Shown piece by piece: positions 37,049 to 48,809 of a stretch of 64,000 nucleotides of DNA. Source of the stretch: Petunia secreta (Eukaryota > Streptophyta > Magnoliopsida > Solanales > Solanaceae); the NCBI GenBank assembly GCA_029990175.1, contig JARKIP010000011.1, positions 2,418,001 through 2,482,000 on the forward strand, written 5' to 3'. Numbering within the stretch: position 1 is the first letter of the stretch; each line of letters begins with the position of its first letter. The notes beneath the pieces were generated by a model that did no database searches, was not told where the DNA came from, and saw only the letters and a list, made by a program, of their open reading frames with translations. The position numbers and the translations under genes are program-made.

Positions 37049-37565
37049 TTACTTTTGTTCGCAGGGTACACAGCCCGGCGACAGGCACTTTACTTTTTGT
37101 TCGCAAGGCACACAGCCCGGCGACAGGCACTTTAGTTTTTGTTCACAGGGTACACAGCCCGGCGCGATAAGACAAACAGCTCTTGACAAGGAGGCAAAAT
37201 AGCTCTTGACGAGCAGGCAAAATAGCTCTTGACAAGGAGGCAAAATAGCTCTTGACGAGCAGGCAAAAGCTCCTAACAAGAAGGCAAAATAGCTCTTGAT
37301 GAGCAGGCAAAATAGCTCTTGACGAGGAGGCAAAATAGCTCTTGACGCTCGTCAAAAAGCTCCTGACAAGAAGGAAAAATAGCTCTTGAAGAGGAGGCAA
37401 AATAGCTCTTGACGAGCAGGCAAAAGCTCCTGACAAGAAGACAAAATAGCTCTTGACGAGCAGACAAAATAGCTCTTGACGAGTAGGCAAAAGCTCCTGA
37501 TAAGAAGGCAAAATAGCTCCCGACGAGCAGGCAAAATAGCTCTTAACGAGCGGGCACTTATGATA
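37049..37565 (+). repeat. Minisatellites in the Ogre-like 3' region
   Basis: First about 57-bp units with CACAGCCCGGCGACAGGCAC (37049-37165). Then many units of CAAAATAGCTCTTGACGAGC alternating with AGGCAAAAGCTCCTGACAAG (37166-37565). Long minus-strand frames here are repeat artefacts. Tandem arrays between pol and the 3' LTR are a known habit of Ogre elements. Confidence 0.88.
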
Positions 37566-38790
37566 CACAAATATCTCATAATAAGAGACTACGACACATT
37601 GACAGTTGACAATCCAACTACATGAAAGTCCATTTAACATTTACAAATATTATCTGCAAAAACTCACACTTTATTGCAGGAAACAGCGGGACAGTGTTCC
37701 AAGGTATACAACCCGAACACGACAAACAATTATCTCCTTACAAGATGCACATAAATGAATATCCCCAGAGGAGAAGCATATATTTCCTAACACTCAAAGC
37801 ACCTGGAAACAGACTAGACAACTACATGACAAAGGAGAGCTCAACTTTATAGGGAGTTTACTTTATCATCATCTTTGGTTGCGCTTATCCTACTTTTGTT
37901 GCAGGACACTCTTCGACCCTTGACAGACCCTTGAGCTAATTCCTATACTTCCATACTTGCCCCGAAAGTCACTACCACATACGAAATTGTGCAACCGCAA
38001 AACCTCAAATACATACTATGCACCATTCTGGAGCTCCATTCTAGAAGCTTAATCTCACAGACAAGGTTTTGTTATACCCGCAAGCTATCTATTTTGCCGA
38101 GTCTCAAAGCACTTGAATCTATATTTCCATACTCGCACAAGTAACCTACCTGATCTTTCCTTGTCGATTGGATGTCAGTTTTGTATTCCTTCCTATCCAG
38201 GCCTATCTGTGTCAATCGTGCATGTTCTCGTGCTTAATCGTGCCCATCTATTTGAATCGTGCGCATTTATTGTGCTCCACTTCTCAATATTCCCCACTTT
38301 GATCGAGACAATATTGAAGGCAAGATGACTCGATTATCGAGATGAAGTGGAAACTATGTACGTGTAAACTCCTCTTTATGGGTGTGTCGTGCACCATATT
38401 TTCATAACTAGGATGATTACAAGCTCTTTTCCTACGCCCCATCTATCGATGTCACTCGTCTTCGACAAAGTCTCTGATATATCCAACAATCATATCTCAG
38501 TAAATTTCAAATTACCTTCAAATATTAAACTTTACATACTCTGACAAGTTTACTCTTGACATCTCAATCGTGCGTCATAAACATCTCACACAGGCAACAT
38601 ACCATTCTAGAACTACACACGGCCTGATTCTCATGAAACCCGAGATATGTAGGCAACTTAGAGACAGGGGTTCGGACGAAATACCCCAAAACTCTCATTT
38701 TCTCTTCCTACCATTTTTGCTTTCCAGTCGTGACAAAATTGGCTACTCCGTCAACTATCTTTGCCCGAAGATTCTTTTCATCATCCCCGG
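37566..38790 (+). other. Ogre-like 3' untranslated region, no gene seen
   Basis: Non-coding. Contains GAGATATGTAGGCAACTTAG at about 38640-38660, which resembles 3' ends of Tat elements. Confidence 0.5.
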
Positions 38791-38805
38791 GCAAAGAGGG
38801 GCAGC
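38791..38805 (+). other. Polypurine tract of the Ogre-like element
   Basis: GCAAAGAGGGGCAGC directly before the 3' LTR start TGTTGACACCC. Confidence 0.85.
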
Positions 38806-39604
38806 TGTTGACACCCAATTTTGTCCCTCCTTTTCTCTATTATTGGCTATATTTAACTAAAGATGCAATATTGACTGTGTGAGTGAATTTGCATTAGTAG
38901 TCATGCATTTACGTGCGATTATCCTGTATTTTATAACTATATATTTAAATGAGATTATATAATGTACCTTGCATCATTTAGGACATTTGTTACATATGTG
39001 TCAATTTGTGTTTTTTTGTGCAAACTAATGCATTTTAATATTTAAGTATTTATTTGTAATTATTTATACTTAATTAATTTGATTTGACCCTGGTCATTAA
39101 ATGTATACATTTTATTAGGTATAATATACGTATATTTATATTTATATTTATATTTATATTCCGACACCTTTAGTTGAATCTTAGTCCAATTATAATATCT
39201 CAGTCCTATTTTATTCATAATTTTCCACAATTATTTGAAATTCGAATCTTTTCACTTTGAACCTAGACGAGTGCTCGTCTAGTTACGTTTATCAATTACA
39301 CTGGACCTTCTTCCTTTTTCTCCTATTTTATTTAAATAAATTTACAAAATGATTTTCCTATTAAAAATCCCCCAATTACCTAAAATTACCCCTTAATCCT
39401 CTCCCTAATCTCCTCTCCCCCATTCACTCAAAATCACAGCCTATATTTCTCTACCCTAACGTCATTTTTGGCCCCCCAATCTCTCCCTCATCTCTGTTAA
39501 CTCCTCTCCATTTTTGGAATAGAATCCCTGAATTTGGGATGATTCCCAACGGCTCTCTCTAAGGATTTGGATATATATAACAAGTTCTTGGCTTCACAGG
39601 GGGA

Positions 39605-39638
<34 letters not shown>

Positions 39639-41016
39639 AACGAGCAGACCCACGTTTGGGTCTTCTTCCTCACAAGGCCTCCCCTACTCTTTTACCTTCT
39701 TCCCCAATTACTCTATACAGGCAGACCCCACTTGACATTTTTCTCCTTTTTGGTCTTCTTCTCCACTACACACACAAAAAATCAAAACAGAGGGAAGAAC
39801 GGGGTAAGGAGGTCAAAAACCGGGGGAGGGCTGAGGCAGATCAAAACCAGTGTAGGAGAAACAGGGGAAACGTCAAAAAAAGGGGAGGGGGGCCTCGTCT
39901 CCCGCTCCGGCGACTGGAGAAGCCTCATCGCCGGATTCTTCACACCGGCAGTCATGGTTTCCTGTTTCTCTTCGTGTTTGTGCCTTACTCTCTTTTTTAG
40001 CTTCGGCGCCAAGAATTGCGATACAAATAATGGCAAAGCAACCCACGGGGAGACACGGCGGAAACAAAGTCACCACCACTACCGGAGTTGTAGTAACGCC
40101 GGTGAAACTCACCGGAATCTTCGCCGGAGGTCTACTAGGCGTCGCTCCTCCTTATCCGATTTCTCACTGTTGTTCTACCGATTCCCATGCCTTGGATGAG
40201 ACTCGTTGCCTTTGTTGTCTTTGCTGGGGTCTTGAAACTGATCCTAATTTTTTGTTGTTAGCTTTTCCCGGCGTTTCTTAATCTATATCTGTGATGACTC
40301 CATGAATTGATATGTTATTACTTGTTATTACGCCTGTTGCTTTGTGTTGAAATGTTACTGACATCTCTGTTTCTTCTTTTGAGGAGTTCCAGCGGACCCA
40401 ACATCCTAATATTATATCACTGATTTTGGACAATGCTGAGAGCCTATGAAAATATTTTTTATTTGAGGCTTAACAATGATTTGACGGACAATATACACTG
40501 CTTTTAATATGATACTACACTTGAACAGTCACATATCCTGTGTCCCTAAAAATAGGCTATGACGATGCATATCACTTTGCAAAGTAAGCGATAGTGGAGT
40601 AGTGGGATTGAAGGTGCTTGGCACGGCAACACGACCGGCTCCGTATTTGCAGCCGCACCGACATCCCTAACCTCAGCTTGACGCAATACATATTCTGAGC
40701 CTAAACTTTCAAAAATCCCTTTCCCTTTATTATTATTATTATTATTATTATTAGCATTATTATTATTTTAAATTATTATTATTATCATCATTATTTTCAT
40801 TATTATTATTATTATTATCTACTAATATTATTATTCTCATTATTATTGTATTTTTACTATTACCAATATTATTATTTACTAACTCTTTTTCTTATATTTT
40901 GCGAGGTAAATTCGGATGGAAGACGACCTAGTTTTGAAGAAACACTTAGAAGAAAATGACCTTTTATTATTATTATTATCAATATTTATTATTATTATTA
41001 CTATTATTGTTTTATT

Positions 41017-43488
41017 TGTCACGACCCAATTTTCGGGGCCGTGATGGCACCTAAGTGTTACATCCTTAGGCGAACCACGAATAATTAAACTGACTAATAA
41101 TGATAATTTTGATAGAAATATTTCAATAAAATGTAGGTATAGACATCCACCCGAAATACAGTGTCAATAGAGCATCTACGAATTCTGACATCCGATATAT
41201 ATAATATATAATACAAGATGTAGGAAGCGACTAAACACTAAGGTGGATCAGACGGTATGCCACCGCGAACCATGCGGGTGGCTCACCTCAAGCAAAAATA
41301 GCCACAGCCTCGAACGGATCAGATAAGTCCAGCTGTCTGACTAGTAGAAGGATCTGCACATTTAAACAGTAAGTTATGAGCCAAAGCCCAGTAAGATCAT
41401 CGACAGGCCCGCTAAATTACCCTTTCGGGACAAGTCTTTGATAATGCATAAGCAGATAACGGAAGTACAATCCACACCTTTATAGTAACCCATAAACATT
41501 GCATGCGATAATATAATTATACAACAACACAAGCAATAATACGCGGATACATAACATGGTCAATAATATAAAGATACATAATATAGGCAGCATATACAAT
41601 ATTATATTGATACTATGGCATAAGCAATAACATAATAAACACACAGCATGGCGATGATATATCTCGCATACCACATAAGTAATGATGTACCTAGCACATA
41701 GCATAAGCACACACCCTGTGCGGCTTTGTTTATAGGTCATAACGCACCACAGGCCTCTGTCCCTATAAACAACTTTACTTATAGGTCATAACGCACCACA
41801 AGCCTCTGTCCCTATAAGTCTCCACATCTAGGTCATAACGCACCACCGGCCTCTGTCCCTAGATGGAATTTCGCTTCTAGGTCATAACGCACCACCGGCC
41901 TCTGTCCCTAGAGCATATCAATAATACACCGGCACACAACATCGACTATACACAAGTCACGTTTGTGCTTTCTCCTTTTTGTATAAATATAACGAGTAGT
42001 ACATAATACTATCTACTAGACAATGCTAGTAAATTAAGTACTCGACATCTTACTTAGCAAGATCAAATCTTATCCGCAAGCAAAATAGAGGTCAAGTCTC
42101 ACTTACCTCAAAATCGGCTCAAGTGGCTAAGGAACGACCTCCTTTCCCAAACGATGTGCCTCCGAAAGACTCCTCTCTGAGCCAAAGAAATAGTGTCGCA
42201 CTCGTAAGCATGTGAGGAAAGGATTCTAAGCCCTTACGCAATTTAAGAGGCAATTTACCAAAATACCCCTGGGTCGGACGTACCCAAAACCCGTAAAATT
42301 TATGTTTCCGGACTCCCCATACTCCCACGAGTCCAAAAGTACCATTATTGTACATACCCGAGTCCAACTCGGTCATTTTTCTCATTTCACAAATCTAGGG
42401 TTCAAACCCTCTTTCCAAGGATCGTCACTTTGATCCTCGGATTAAAGCGTTAAAAATTGGTAAGAATAGTTACCTTGTGTTTAGGAATGATTTTGGTACT
42501 TCAAATTCCCCTTGAAATCACTTTTAGAAGCTCAAAATATGAAAATAAAAATGAATGCCCGCCCTAGTATATATAGCAGCCGCAGCTTTAAAGAGTTGTA
42601 CCACATGCTGTCCGAATTGTACCTCACTGGACAGCTTTCGGTAAAATACACATAACATTTCGTACAAATGTCCAAATGATACAAAATTGGTGGCATTAGA
42701 ACCACCACTCAAAGAGCTACAACTTTCATGTTTTGACTTTTTTCCAATTCTTTATGGATTGATCATAAAAATGGATTTTTTTCCGGCTGAACAGTAAAAA
42801 GACAGATTTCAGCAGCTTTTTGGTTTGCACCAGATCAGCCACTGTTTTTGGGTCCAAACGGGACCCTACGAAGCTCAGAATGATCCCAAAATTTGTACAC
42901 AAGTCATACAAGACTTGTGTGACATGCTCGTCAAGACGGAACTCAATTCGGATCTCTAGAACTCAAAAAGTGGGTCCCACGGGAAAGGGTCAAATTTCGA
43001 CTTTCGCCAAAATAGCGAATTTTAATCAAACGACCCCGGAATCCAAATTCGAAAGTTGCTACAAGTCACAAATGACGATACGAACCTAACGGAACCCTCA
43101 GATCTCTCATCGGAGTTCATTTACTCAAATCGAGCTCGAAAACCTCTTTTAACCTTTTTAAACTTCCGCAACGGAGACTTTATCAAAATTCCTATCAAAC
43201 GAGGTCCGTTTTCACTTCTGAAGGTTGCTACAGGTCATAAATTACCATACGAACCTAACGCAACTTTCAGATTTCACATCAGAGCTCATTTGCTCAAATC
43301 GAGCTCCGGAACCTCTTTTAGCCTTAACGAATATCCGAAACGGATGTCTTTCTCCGATACCTATCTAACAAAGTTCGTTTTAGCTAAAAAATTTCAGGCA
43401 TGTCATAATGGACCTTACGGAGCTTTTGGGATTGTCGACATGCAAATCGAGGTCCCGATTCCCGAAACGACTATTTGAGGTCGTTACA
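41017..43488 (-). repeat. 3' LTR of Tekay
   Basis: 2472 bp; contains a TATA-like TATATATA at 42568-42575 (minus-strand promoter context) and four tandem stem-loop units at 41728-41912. Confidence 0.94.
41728..41912. repeat. Four tandem stem-loop units with covarying stems (3' LTR)
   Basis: Each unit holds TCATAACGCACCAC..GCCTCTGT between complementary flanks. The flanks differ from unit to unit but always pair: GTTTATAGG/CCTATAAAC, ACTTATAGG/CCTATAAGT, CATCTAGG/CCTAGATG, TCTAGG/CCTAGA. The same array is in the 5' LTR (about 49524-49709). Confidence 0.85.
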
Positions 43489-43526
43489 ATCTCCCCCACT
43501 TAGACTCTCGTTCGTCCTCGGACGAG
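43489..43526 (-). other. Polypurine tract and palindrome of Tekay
   Basis: Minus strand AGTGGGGGAGAT (43489-43500 on plus reads ATCTCCCCCACT). It lies next to CTCGTTCG-TCCT-CGGACGAG (43507-43526), a stem with one mismatch matching the one at 13406-13425. Confidence 0.85.
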
Positions 43527-43623
43527 CCCGAGTCTAAGGTAAGATTCACATTTTCATGACAATAATTACACGGATTTTGAGGACTCTCGCTACTATCCGA
43601 AATCATAAACAATAACATAACTT

Positions 43624-46600
43624 TCAGGCTTTAGAGATTGAAATCAAACCTGAATTATCGAAAAGGCGAGGATACTTCTCCCGCATGTCGGACTCGAGTT
43701 CCCAAGTGGCCTCTTCGCTAGGACGATTCTTCCATAGCACTTTAACCAACGGGATCTCTTTCGACCTTAGCTTACAGATCTCTCTAGCCGCAATAGCAAT
43801 CGGCTCCTCCAAATAAGCCAAGTCCTCGTCGATCTTGACAGAAGCCATATCAATCACATGGGATGGATCATGAACATACTTTCGGAGCATAGATACGTGG
43901 AATACCGGATGAACTGACAGAGATGGAGGCAAAGCAAACCTATATGCAACAGCGCCAATGCGCTCCAAGACCTCAAAAGGACCAATGAACCTCGGACTAA
44001 GCTTGCCCTTTTTCCCGAATCTCATAACACCCTTCATCGGTGATACTTTAAGAAACACCCGGTCACCTACCATAAACACCAAATCTCTCCTCCTCCGATC
44101 CGCATAAGATATCTGTCGACTCTGAGCTGTGCGGAGCCGATCCTGAATGATTCGGACCTTATCTAAGGTCTGCTGAACTAGATCCGGACCCAACACCTTC
44201 ACCTCTCCAGGTTCAAACCAACCAACTGGAGAACGACATCGGCGGCCATATAATGCCTCAAACGGAGCCATCTGGATAGAAGACTGATAACTGTTATTAT
44301 AGGCAAATTCCGCCAAAGGCAAATAACTGTCCCAATGGCCTCCAAAGTCAATAGCAGAAGCCCTCAGCATGTCCTCAAGAATCTGGATGGTCCTCTCGGA
44401 CTGACCATCAGTCTGAGGATGAAATGCGGTGCTAAGATCCACTCGGGTACCCAGCTCCTTCTGAAATGATCTCCAGAACTGAGCTGTGAACTGAGTACCG
44501 CGATCTGATATAATAGAGACTGGAGCACCATGCAATCTCACAATCTGCTCGATAAAGATACGAGCTAAGCGCTCCGATGAATAAATAGTCCTCACGGGGA
44601 TGAAATGAGTTGACTTGGTGAGACGATCCACCACTACCCATACTGAATCATGCTTGCCCAAGGTCAAAGGCAATCCAACCACAAAGTCCATAGTAATATG
44701 CTCCCATTTCCATTCCGGAATCGGCATGGACTTAGTCACCCCGACTGGTCTTCTATGCTCATACTTTACCTGCTGACAATTTAAGCACCGAGACACATGA
44801 TCAACAACATCTCTCTTCATTCCCTTCCACCAATATAACTCCCGAAGATCTTGATACATCTTTGTAATACCAGGATGAATAGAATACCGAGAACTGTGTG
44901 CCTCTGCCAATATCAGCTGCCTCAACTCCCCAACATTTGGAACACACAACCGACCGTTGAGCCGCAGTACACCATCATCTCCGATCATAAATGAGGTCAC
45001 TCCCCCACTTAAAACTCTATCTCGAATATCACGCAAATATGAATCATCAAATTGCTTTTCCTTGATCTGGGAAGCTAGGGATGACTGAGTCCCTATATAA
45101 GCAAAAACTCGGTCTGGCACAGAATCATCAAATCGCACTCCACTAATGGACAAGGCCTGCAACTCTCGAGCTAGTGGTCTCATATCACCATCAAGACAGG
45201 CAAGGCTACCCATAGACTTCCTGCTCAGAGCATCAGCCACAACATTAGCTTTCCCGGGATGATACCGAATAGCGATGTCATAATCCTTAAGCAACTCCAA
45301 CCATCGGCGCTGTCTCCCGTTCAAGTCCTTCTGGGTGAACAGATACTGGAGACTCTTATGATCAGTGAAAATCTCACAAGGCTCACCATATAAATAATGC
45401 CTCCACAACTTCAATGTAAATACCACCGCCAATAACTCTAGATCGTGGACAGGGTAGTTCTTCTCGTGCACTTTCAGTTGTCTCGAGGCATAAGCTATCA
45501 CCTTGCCATTCTGCATCAAAACACCACCTAAGCCAATACCAGAAGCATCACAATAGACTGTGAATCCCCCGGATCCACTAGGCAAGGCCAATACAGGTGC
45601 TGTAGTCAAGACAGTCTTGAGCCTCTGAAAGCTAGACTCACAAGCAGTAGACCATAGAAAAGGAACATTCTTCTGCGTCAATTTAGTCAGTGGTGCTGAT
45701 ATGGAAGAAAATCCCTCCACGAATCGCCGATAATAACCTGCCAAGCCTAAGAAACTCTGAATCTCTGTAGGAGAAGTAGGCCTAGGCCAATTCTGAACGG
45801 CCTCCACTTTCTTGGGATCAACACCAATACCGTCATTGGTCACCACGTGACCCAGGAATGAAACGGTATCCAGCCATAACTCACATTTAGAGAATTTAGC
45901 ATACAATTCATGGTCTCTCAAGGTCTGAAGGATAATCTTCAAGTGATGCTCATGCTCCCCTCGGCTCCTTGAATATATAAGGATGTCATCAATGAACACA
46001 ATAACAAAAGAATCAAGATATGGCTTGAACACACGGTTCATAAGATCCATAAAGGCGGCCGGAGCATTTGTAAGCCCAAATGACATGACAAGAAACTCAT
46101 AGTGCCCATATCTCGTACGGAAAGCAGTCTTAGAAATATCCTCAGTCCGAATCCGCAACTGATGATAGCCCGATCTCAAGTCAATCTTGGAAAAATGAGT
46201 AGCACCCTGAAGCTGATCAGATAAATCATCTATACGCGGTAAAGGATACCTGTTTTTGATAGTCACTTTGTTCAATTGCCGATAATCAATACACATGCGC
46301 ATAGAACCATCCTTCTTCTTTACAAAAAGAACCGGAGCACCCCAAGGAGACACACTGGGTCTAATAAAACCCTTATCAAGCAAATCTTGAATTTGCTCCT
46401 TCAATTCCCTCAACTCAGCAGGAGCCATACGATATGGAGGAATAGATATAGGCTGAGTACCTGGCAATATATCAATACAGAACTCAATCTCCCGCATAGG
46501 AGGCAAACCCGGCAAGTCATCCGGAAAGACCTCCGGATACTCGCATACTACCGGTACTCGATCAATAGATACCTCCTCCACTCGAACATCTCGAATAGAA

Positions 46601-46806
46601 GCAATATACCCTCCGCACCCGCGAGCTATCATCTTCTGAGCCTTCATGAATGATATGATCTTGTTCCTCGGAGAAGACCTGGAACCCTTCCAAATAGCCT
46701 TAGGCTCACCTTCGGCACCTATAGTCACGGACTTGGCATGGCAATCCAACGTCGCGTGACAGGATGCCAACCAATCCATGCCCATGATCACATCAAATTC
46801 CACCAT
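43624..46806 (-). CDS. Tekay Pol: RT, RNase H, integrase, chromodomain
   Basis: A 1060-residue open frame. RT lies at about residues 110-310 with KIDLRSGYHQ (D209) and FIDD (271-274). RNase H is at about 410-530 (D420, E457, D482 and a final Asp in ADALSRK). The integrase has a zinc-binding segment (HPGITKMYQ to CLNCQQ, about 644-678) and the D,D,E triad D707, D768, E804. A GPF module follows (942-944) and a C-terminal chromodomain-type segment (about 1000-1050, EEATWELESDMREKYPRLF), which marks chromoviruses of the Tekay/Del group. The first residues (MVEFDVIMGMDWL) are the end of protease, not a true start: this frame is the continuation of the upstream Gag-PR frame after a frameshift near 46810. 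RT, RNase H and INT catalytic residues all appear intact. Confidence 0.93.
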   Translation of the reverse strand: MVEFDVIMGMDWLASCHATLDCHAKSVTIGAEGEPKAIWKGSRSSPRNKIISFMKAQKMIARGCGGYIASIRDVRVEEVSIDRVPVVCEYPEVFPDDLPGLPPMREIEFCIDILPGTQPISIPPYRMAPAELRELKEQIQDLLDKGFIRPSVSPWGAPVLFVKKKDGSMRMCIDYRQLNKVTIKNRYPLPRIDDLSDQLQGATHFSKIDLRSGYHQLRIRTEDISKTAFRTRYGHYEFLVMSFGLTNAPAAFMDLMNRVFKPYLDSFVIVFIDDILIYSRSRGEHEHHLKIILQTLRDHELYAKFSKCELWLDTVSFLGHVVTNDGIGVDPKKVEAVQNWPRPTSPTEIQSFLGLAGYYRRFVEGFSSISAPLTKLTQKNVPFLWSTACESSFQRLKTVLTTAPVLALPSGSGGFTVYCDASGIGLGGVLMQNGKVIAYASRQLKVHEKNYPVHDLELLAVVFTLKLWRHYLYGEPCEIFTDHKSLQYLFTQKDLNGRQRRWLELLKDYDIAIRYHPGKANVVADALSRKSMGSLACLDGDMRPLARELQALSISGVRFDDSVPDRVFAYIGTQSSLASQIKEKQFDDSYLRDIRDRVLSGGVTSFMIGDDGVLRLNGRLCVPNVGELRQLILAEAHSSRYSIHPGITKMYQDLRELYWWKGMKRDVVDHVSRCLNCQQVKYEHRRPVGVTKSMPIPEWKWEHITMDFVVGLPLTLGKHDSVWVVVDRLTKSTHFIPVRTIYSSERLARIFIEQIVRLHGAPVSIISDRGTQFTAQFWRSFQKELGTRVDLSTAFHPQTDGQSERTIQILEDMLRASAIDFGGHWDSYLPLAEFAYNNSYQSSIQMAPFEALYGRRCRSPVGWFEPGEVKVLGPDLVQQTLDKVRIIQDRLRTAQSRQISYADRRRRDLVFMVGDRVFLKVSPMKGVMRFGKKGKLSPRFIGPFEVLERIGAVAYRFALPPSLSVHPVFHVSMLRKYVHDPSHVIDMASVKIDEDLAYLEEPIAIAAREICKLRSKEIPLVKVLWKNRPSEEATWELESDMREKYPRLFDNSGLISISKA

Positions 46807-48601
46807 ATCTAGACATCAAGTCTACTAGAGACTCAACACCACAAATAGAAATCACACACTCCCGATACCCTTTATCTACACATATAGGATCTCCGACAGG
46901 CATTGCCACCATAAATGGAGCATCAATAAAAACCAGATCCTTGCTCAAGCAAGGTGAAAATCCAGGAGACACATAAGAGAAAGTAGATCCCGAATCTATG
47001 AGGGCAAAGGCACTGCGGCCACAAACAGAAAGAGTACCTGTGATCACATCATTGGATGCCTCGGCATCCTGGCGTGTCATAGCAAAAACCTGAGCTGAAC
47101 CTCCAGGACCAGGAGCTCTCTGAACCGGCTGCCTAGGATGAACCTGAGTGACAGGCCTAGCTGCCTGAGGAGAAGACCGAACCATAGCAGCAGAACTCTG
47201 ATGTCCCGCGGAGGTAGGTCCAGATGAAGTAACATAGGGGCAATCCCTAACAAAGTGCCTGGGATCCCCACACTGGTAACAAGCCTTACTACCGCCTCCT
47301 CCACGTCCACCTCCGGGCCTGCACCTCCCATAGTGCCTCTGACGGCATCTCCCACAAACAGGTGGAACAGACTGAGATGAATCCCCAAGCCTCTGAGACG
47401 GCTGAGGCCTCTGAACACCCGACGAAGTACCCTGAGATGGTAAAGCAGCGGCCAGGGGAAGCCTAGGCTGAGTATGACTACGAAAACTCTGGCCACCATG
47501 CGAGGGGCCACCAGAAGTACCAGAATATCGCACCCTCTTGCTCGCCCTCTCTGCATCTGCTCTAGCATGAATGTCCTCCATACGCCTCGCAATATCAACC
47601 ACATCATAATAAGACTTGTTGCCAATATGTGAGACAACAGCCACCTGAAGACGAGGGTGAAGACCCTCAACAAATCTAAGAACCTTGTCTCTCTCCAGCA
47701 TAACCATAGCAGGTGCATACTGAGATAACTCTAAAAATCTGGTATCATAAGCAGTCACGGACATGCCTCCCTGTCTTAACAACTCAAACTCGCGTCTCTG
47801 GGCATCAAGATGACTCTGAGGCACAAATCTACTCATAAACATAGCAACGAACTCGGTCCAAGTCAAGGGAGGAAGATCACTCGACCTCTGTCTCATCATA
47901 GAAGACCACCAAGTCTCGGCATCACCGGACAAACGGAAAGAAGCACATCTCACCCCAAGGGTGTCCCTAGTACCCAATATAGAAAATATCTTCTCACATT
48001 TCTGAATATACCTCTGGGCAGTGCAAGTAGCTGGGGTACCATCGAACTCGGGAGGCTTGAGCTTCATAAAGGACTCAATCCTCCGAGCTACCTCCTCGTC
48101 ACTCATAGAAAGAGCAGGAATAGAATGACCCAACTGAATACCCGACTGAGGAGCCAAAGTGGAAGGCTGAGCAATAGGACTAATAACTGGAGTAGACTGA
48201 GGAATCACCGGAGTAGCCTCAGGAGTTGGCGTACTCATAGTTGGAGTAACTGGCTGGGGTACCGCAGAAGGTACTGGCATATCGCCCATAGGCGAGGCCT
48301 GAGATCCAAGCATGCCCATCATCAGCAATAGAACATCTGCAGAAATAGATACCGTTGTACCCGGCACAAGAGAAGGCATAGTCGATGGGACATGTGTGAC
48401 GGGTATCTCAGAAGACACCGGTGGCACTGTACTAGTCTGTCTGGCAGCAGGAGGTCTGCCCACAGAAGCTCTGGTAGTAGCCGCTCTCGGCTGAGTAGGT
48501 GCCCGCGCACCAGTCCGTGTGCTACGCACAGCTCTCCCACGGACCGACTCAGTCAGTGCGTCACCAGCTCCCGAAGCAGAGGACGATCGCGTTCTCACCA
48601 T
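46793..48601 (-). CDS. Tekay Gag-protease, truncated by frameshift
   Basis: 602 residues. A Pro/Ser/Thr-rich N-terminus (1-165) precedes the retrotransposon Gag domain (about 175-350, with RFVEGLHPRL and DVVDIARRM). Then come a Cys/His cluster CGRCRQRHYGRC (416-427) and the CCHC knuckle CYQCGDPRHFVRDC (441-454). The protease active site is DSG in ALIDSGSTFSYVSP (536-538). The frame ends SLVDLMSRYGGI where comparison with the pol frame implies a reading-frame change; the pol frame overlaps it by 14 nt. In Tekay elements Gag and Pol are normally one frame, so this is probably a small deletion rather than programmed recoding, but the latter is not excluded. Confidence 0.9.
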   Translation of the reverse strand: MVRTRSSSASGAGDALTESVRGRAVRSTRTGARAPTQPRAATTRASVGRPPAARQTSTVPPVSSEIPVTHVPSTMPSLVPGTTVSISADVLLLMMGMLGSQASPMGDMPVPSAVPQPVTPTMSTPTPEATPVIPQSTPVISPIAQPSTLAPQSGIQLGHSIPALSMSDEEVARRIESFMKLKPPEFDGTPATCTAQRYIQKCEKIFSILGTRDTLGVRCASFRLSGDAETWWSSMMRQRSSDLPPLTWTEFVAMFMSRFVPQSHLDAQRREFELLRQGGMSVTAYDTRFLELSQYAPAMVMLERDKVLRFVEGLHPRLQVAVVSHIGNKSYYDVVDIARRMEDIHARADAERASKRVRYSGTSGGPSHGGQSFRSHTQPRLPLAAALPSQGTSSGVQRPQPSQRLGDSSQSVPPVCGRCRQRHYGRCRPGGGRGGGGSKACYQCGDPRHFVRDCPYVTSSGPTSAGHQSSAAMVRSSPQAARPVTQVHPRQPVQRAPGPGGSAQVFAMTRQDAEASNDVITGTLSVCGRSAFALIDSGSTFSYVSPGFSPCLSKDLVFIDAPFMVAMPVGDPICVDKGYRECVISICGVESLVDLMSRYGGI

Positions 48602-48797
48602 CTGTCATAATCACATTAAAGGATTAGCACCTATGTAAGCATCATAGCACGAGAAGAGATGAAATGAAGGGAAACAACTCTTCCTAAAATGCCTTTGCAG
48701 CCTCTCGCTTATAAGTATGGTCGACAACATACCCATAAACAAGACTCTGCTCGGACATTTCTCCATTGACTCCCTAAGACTCGACTTACAACCTAGG

Positions 48798-48809
48798 GCT
48801 CTGATACCA
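48798..48809 (-). other. Primer binding site of Tekay, initiator tRNA-Met type
   Basis: Plus strand GCTCTGATACCA, i.e. TGGTATCAGAGC on the element strand, three bases from the 5' LTR at 48813. Confidence 0.93.

Noticed and set aside
37049..37640. Long minus-strand Leu/Ser repeat frames
   Set aside because: Products of the minisatellite, with several overlapping frames open at once.
46276..48610. Plus-strand frames opposite Tekay gag-pol
   Set aside because: Shadows of the real minus-strand coding sequence.
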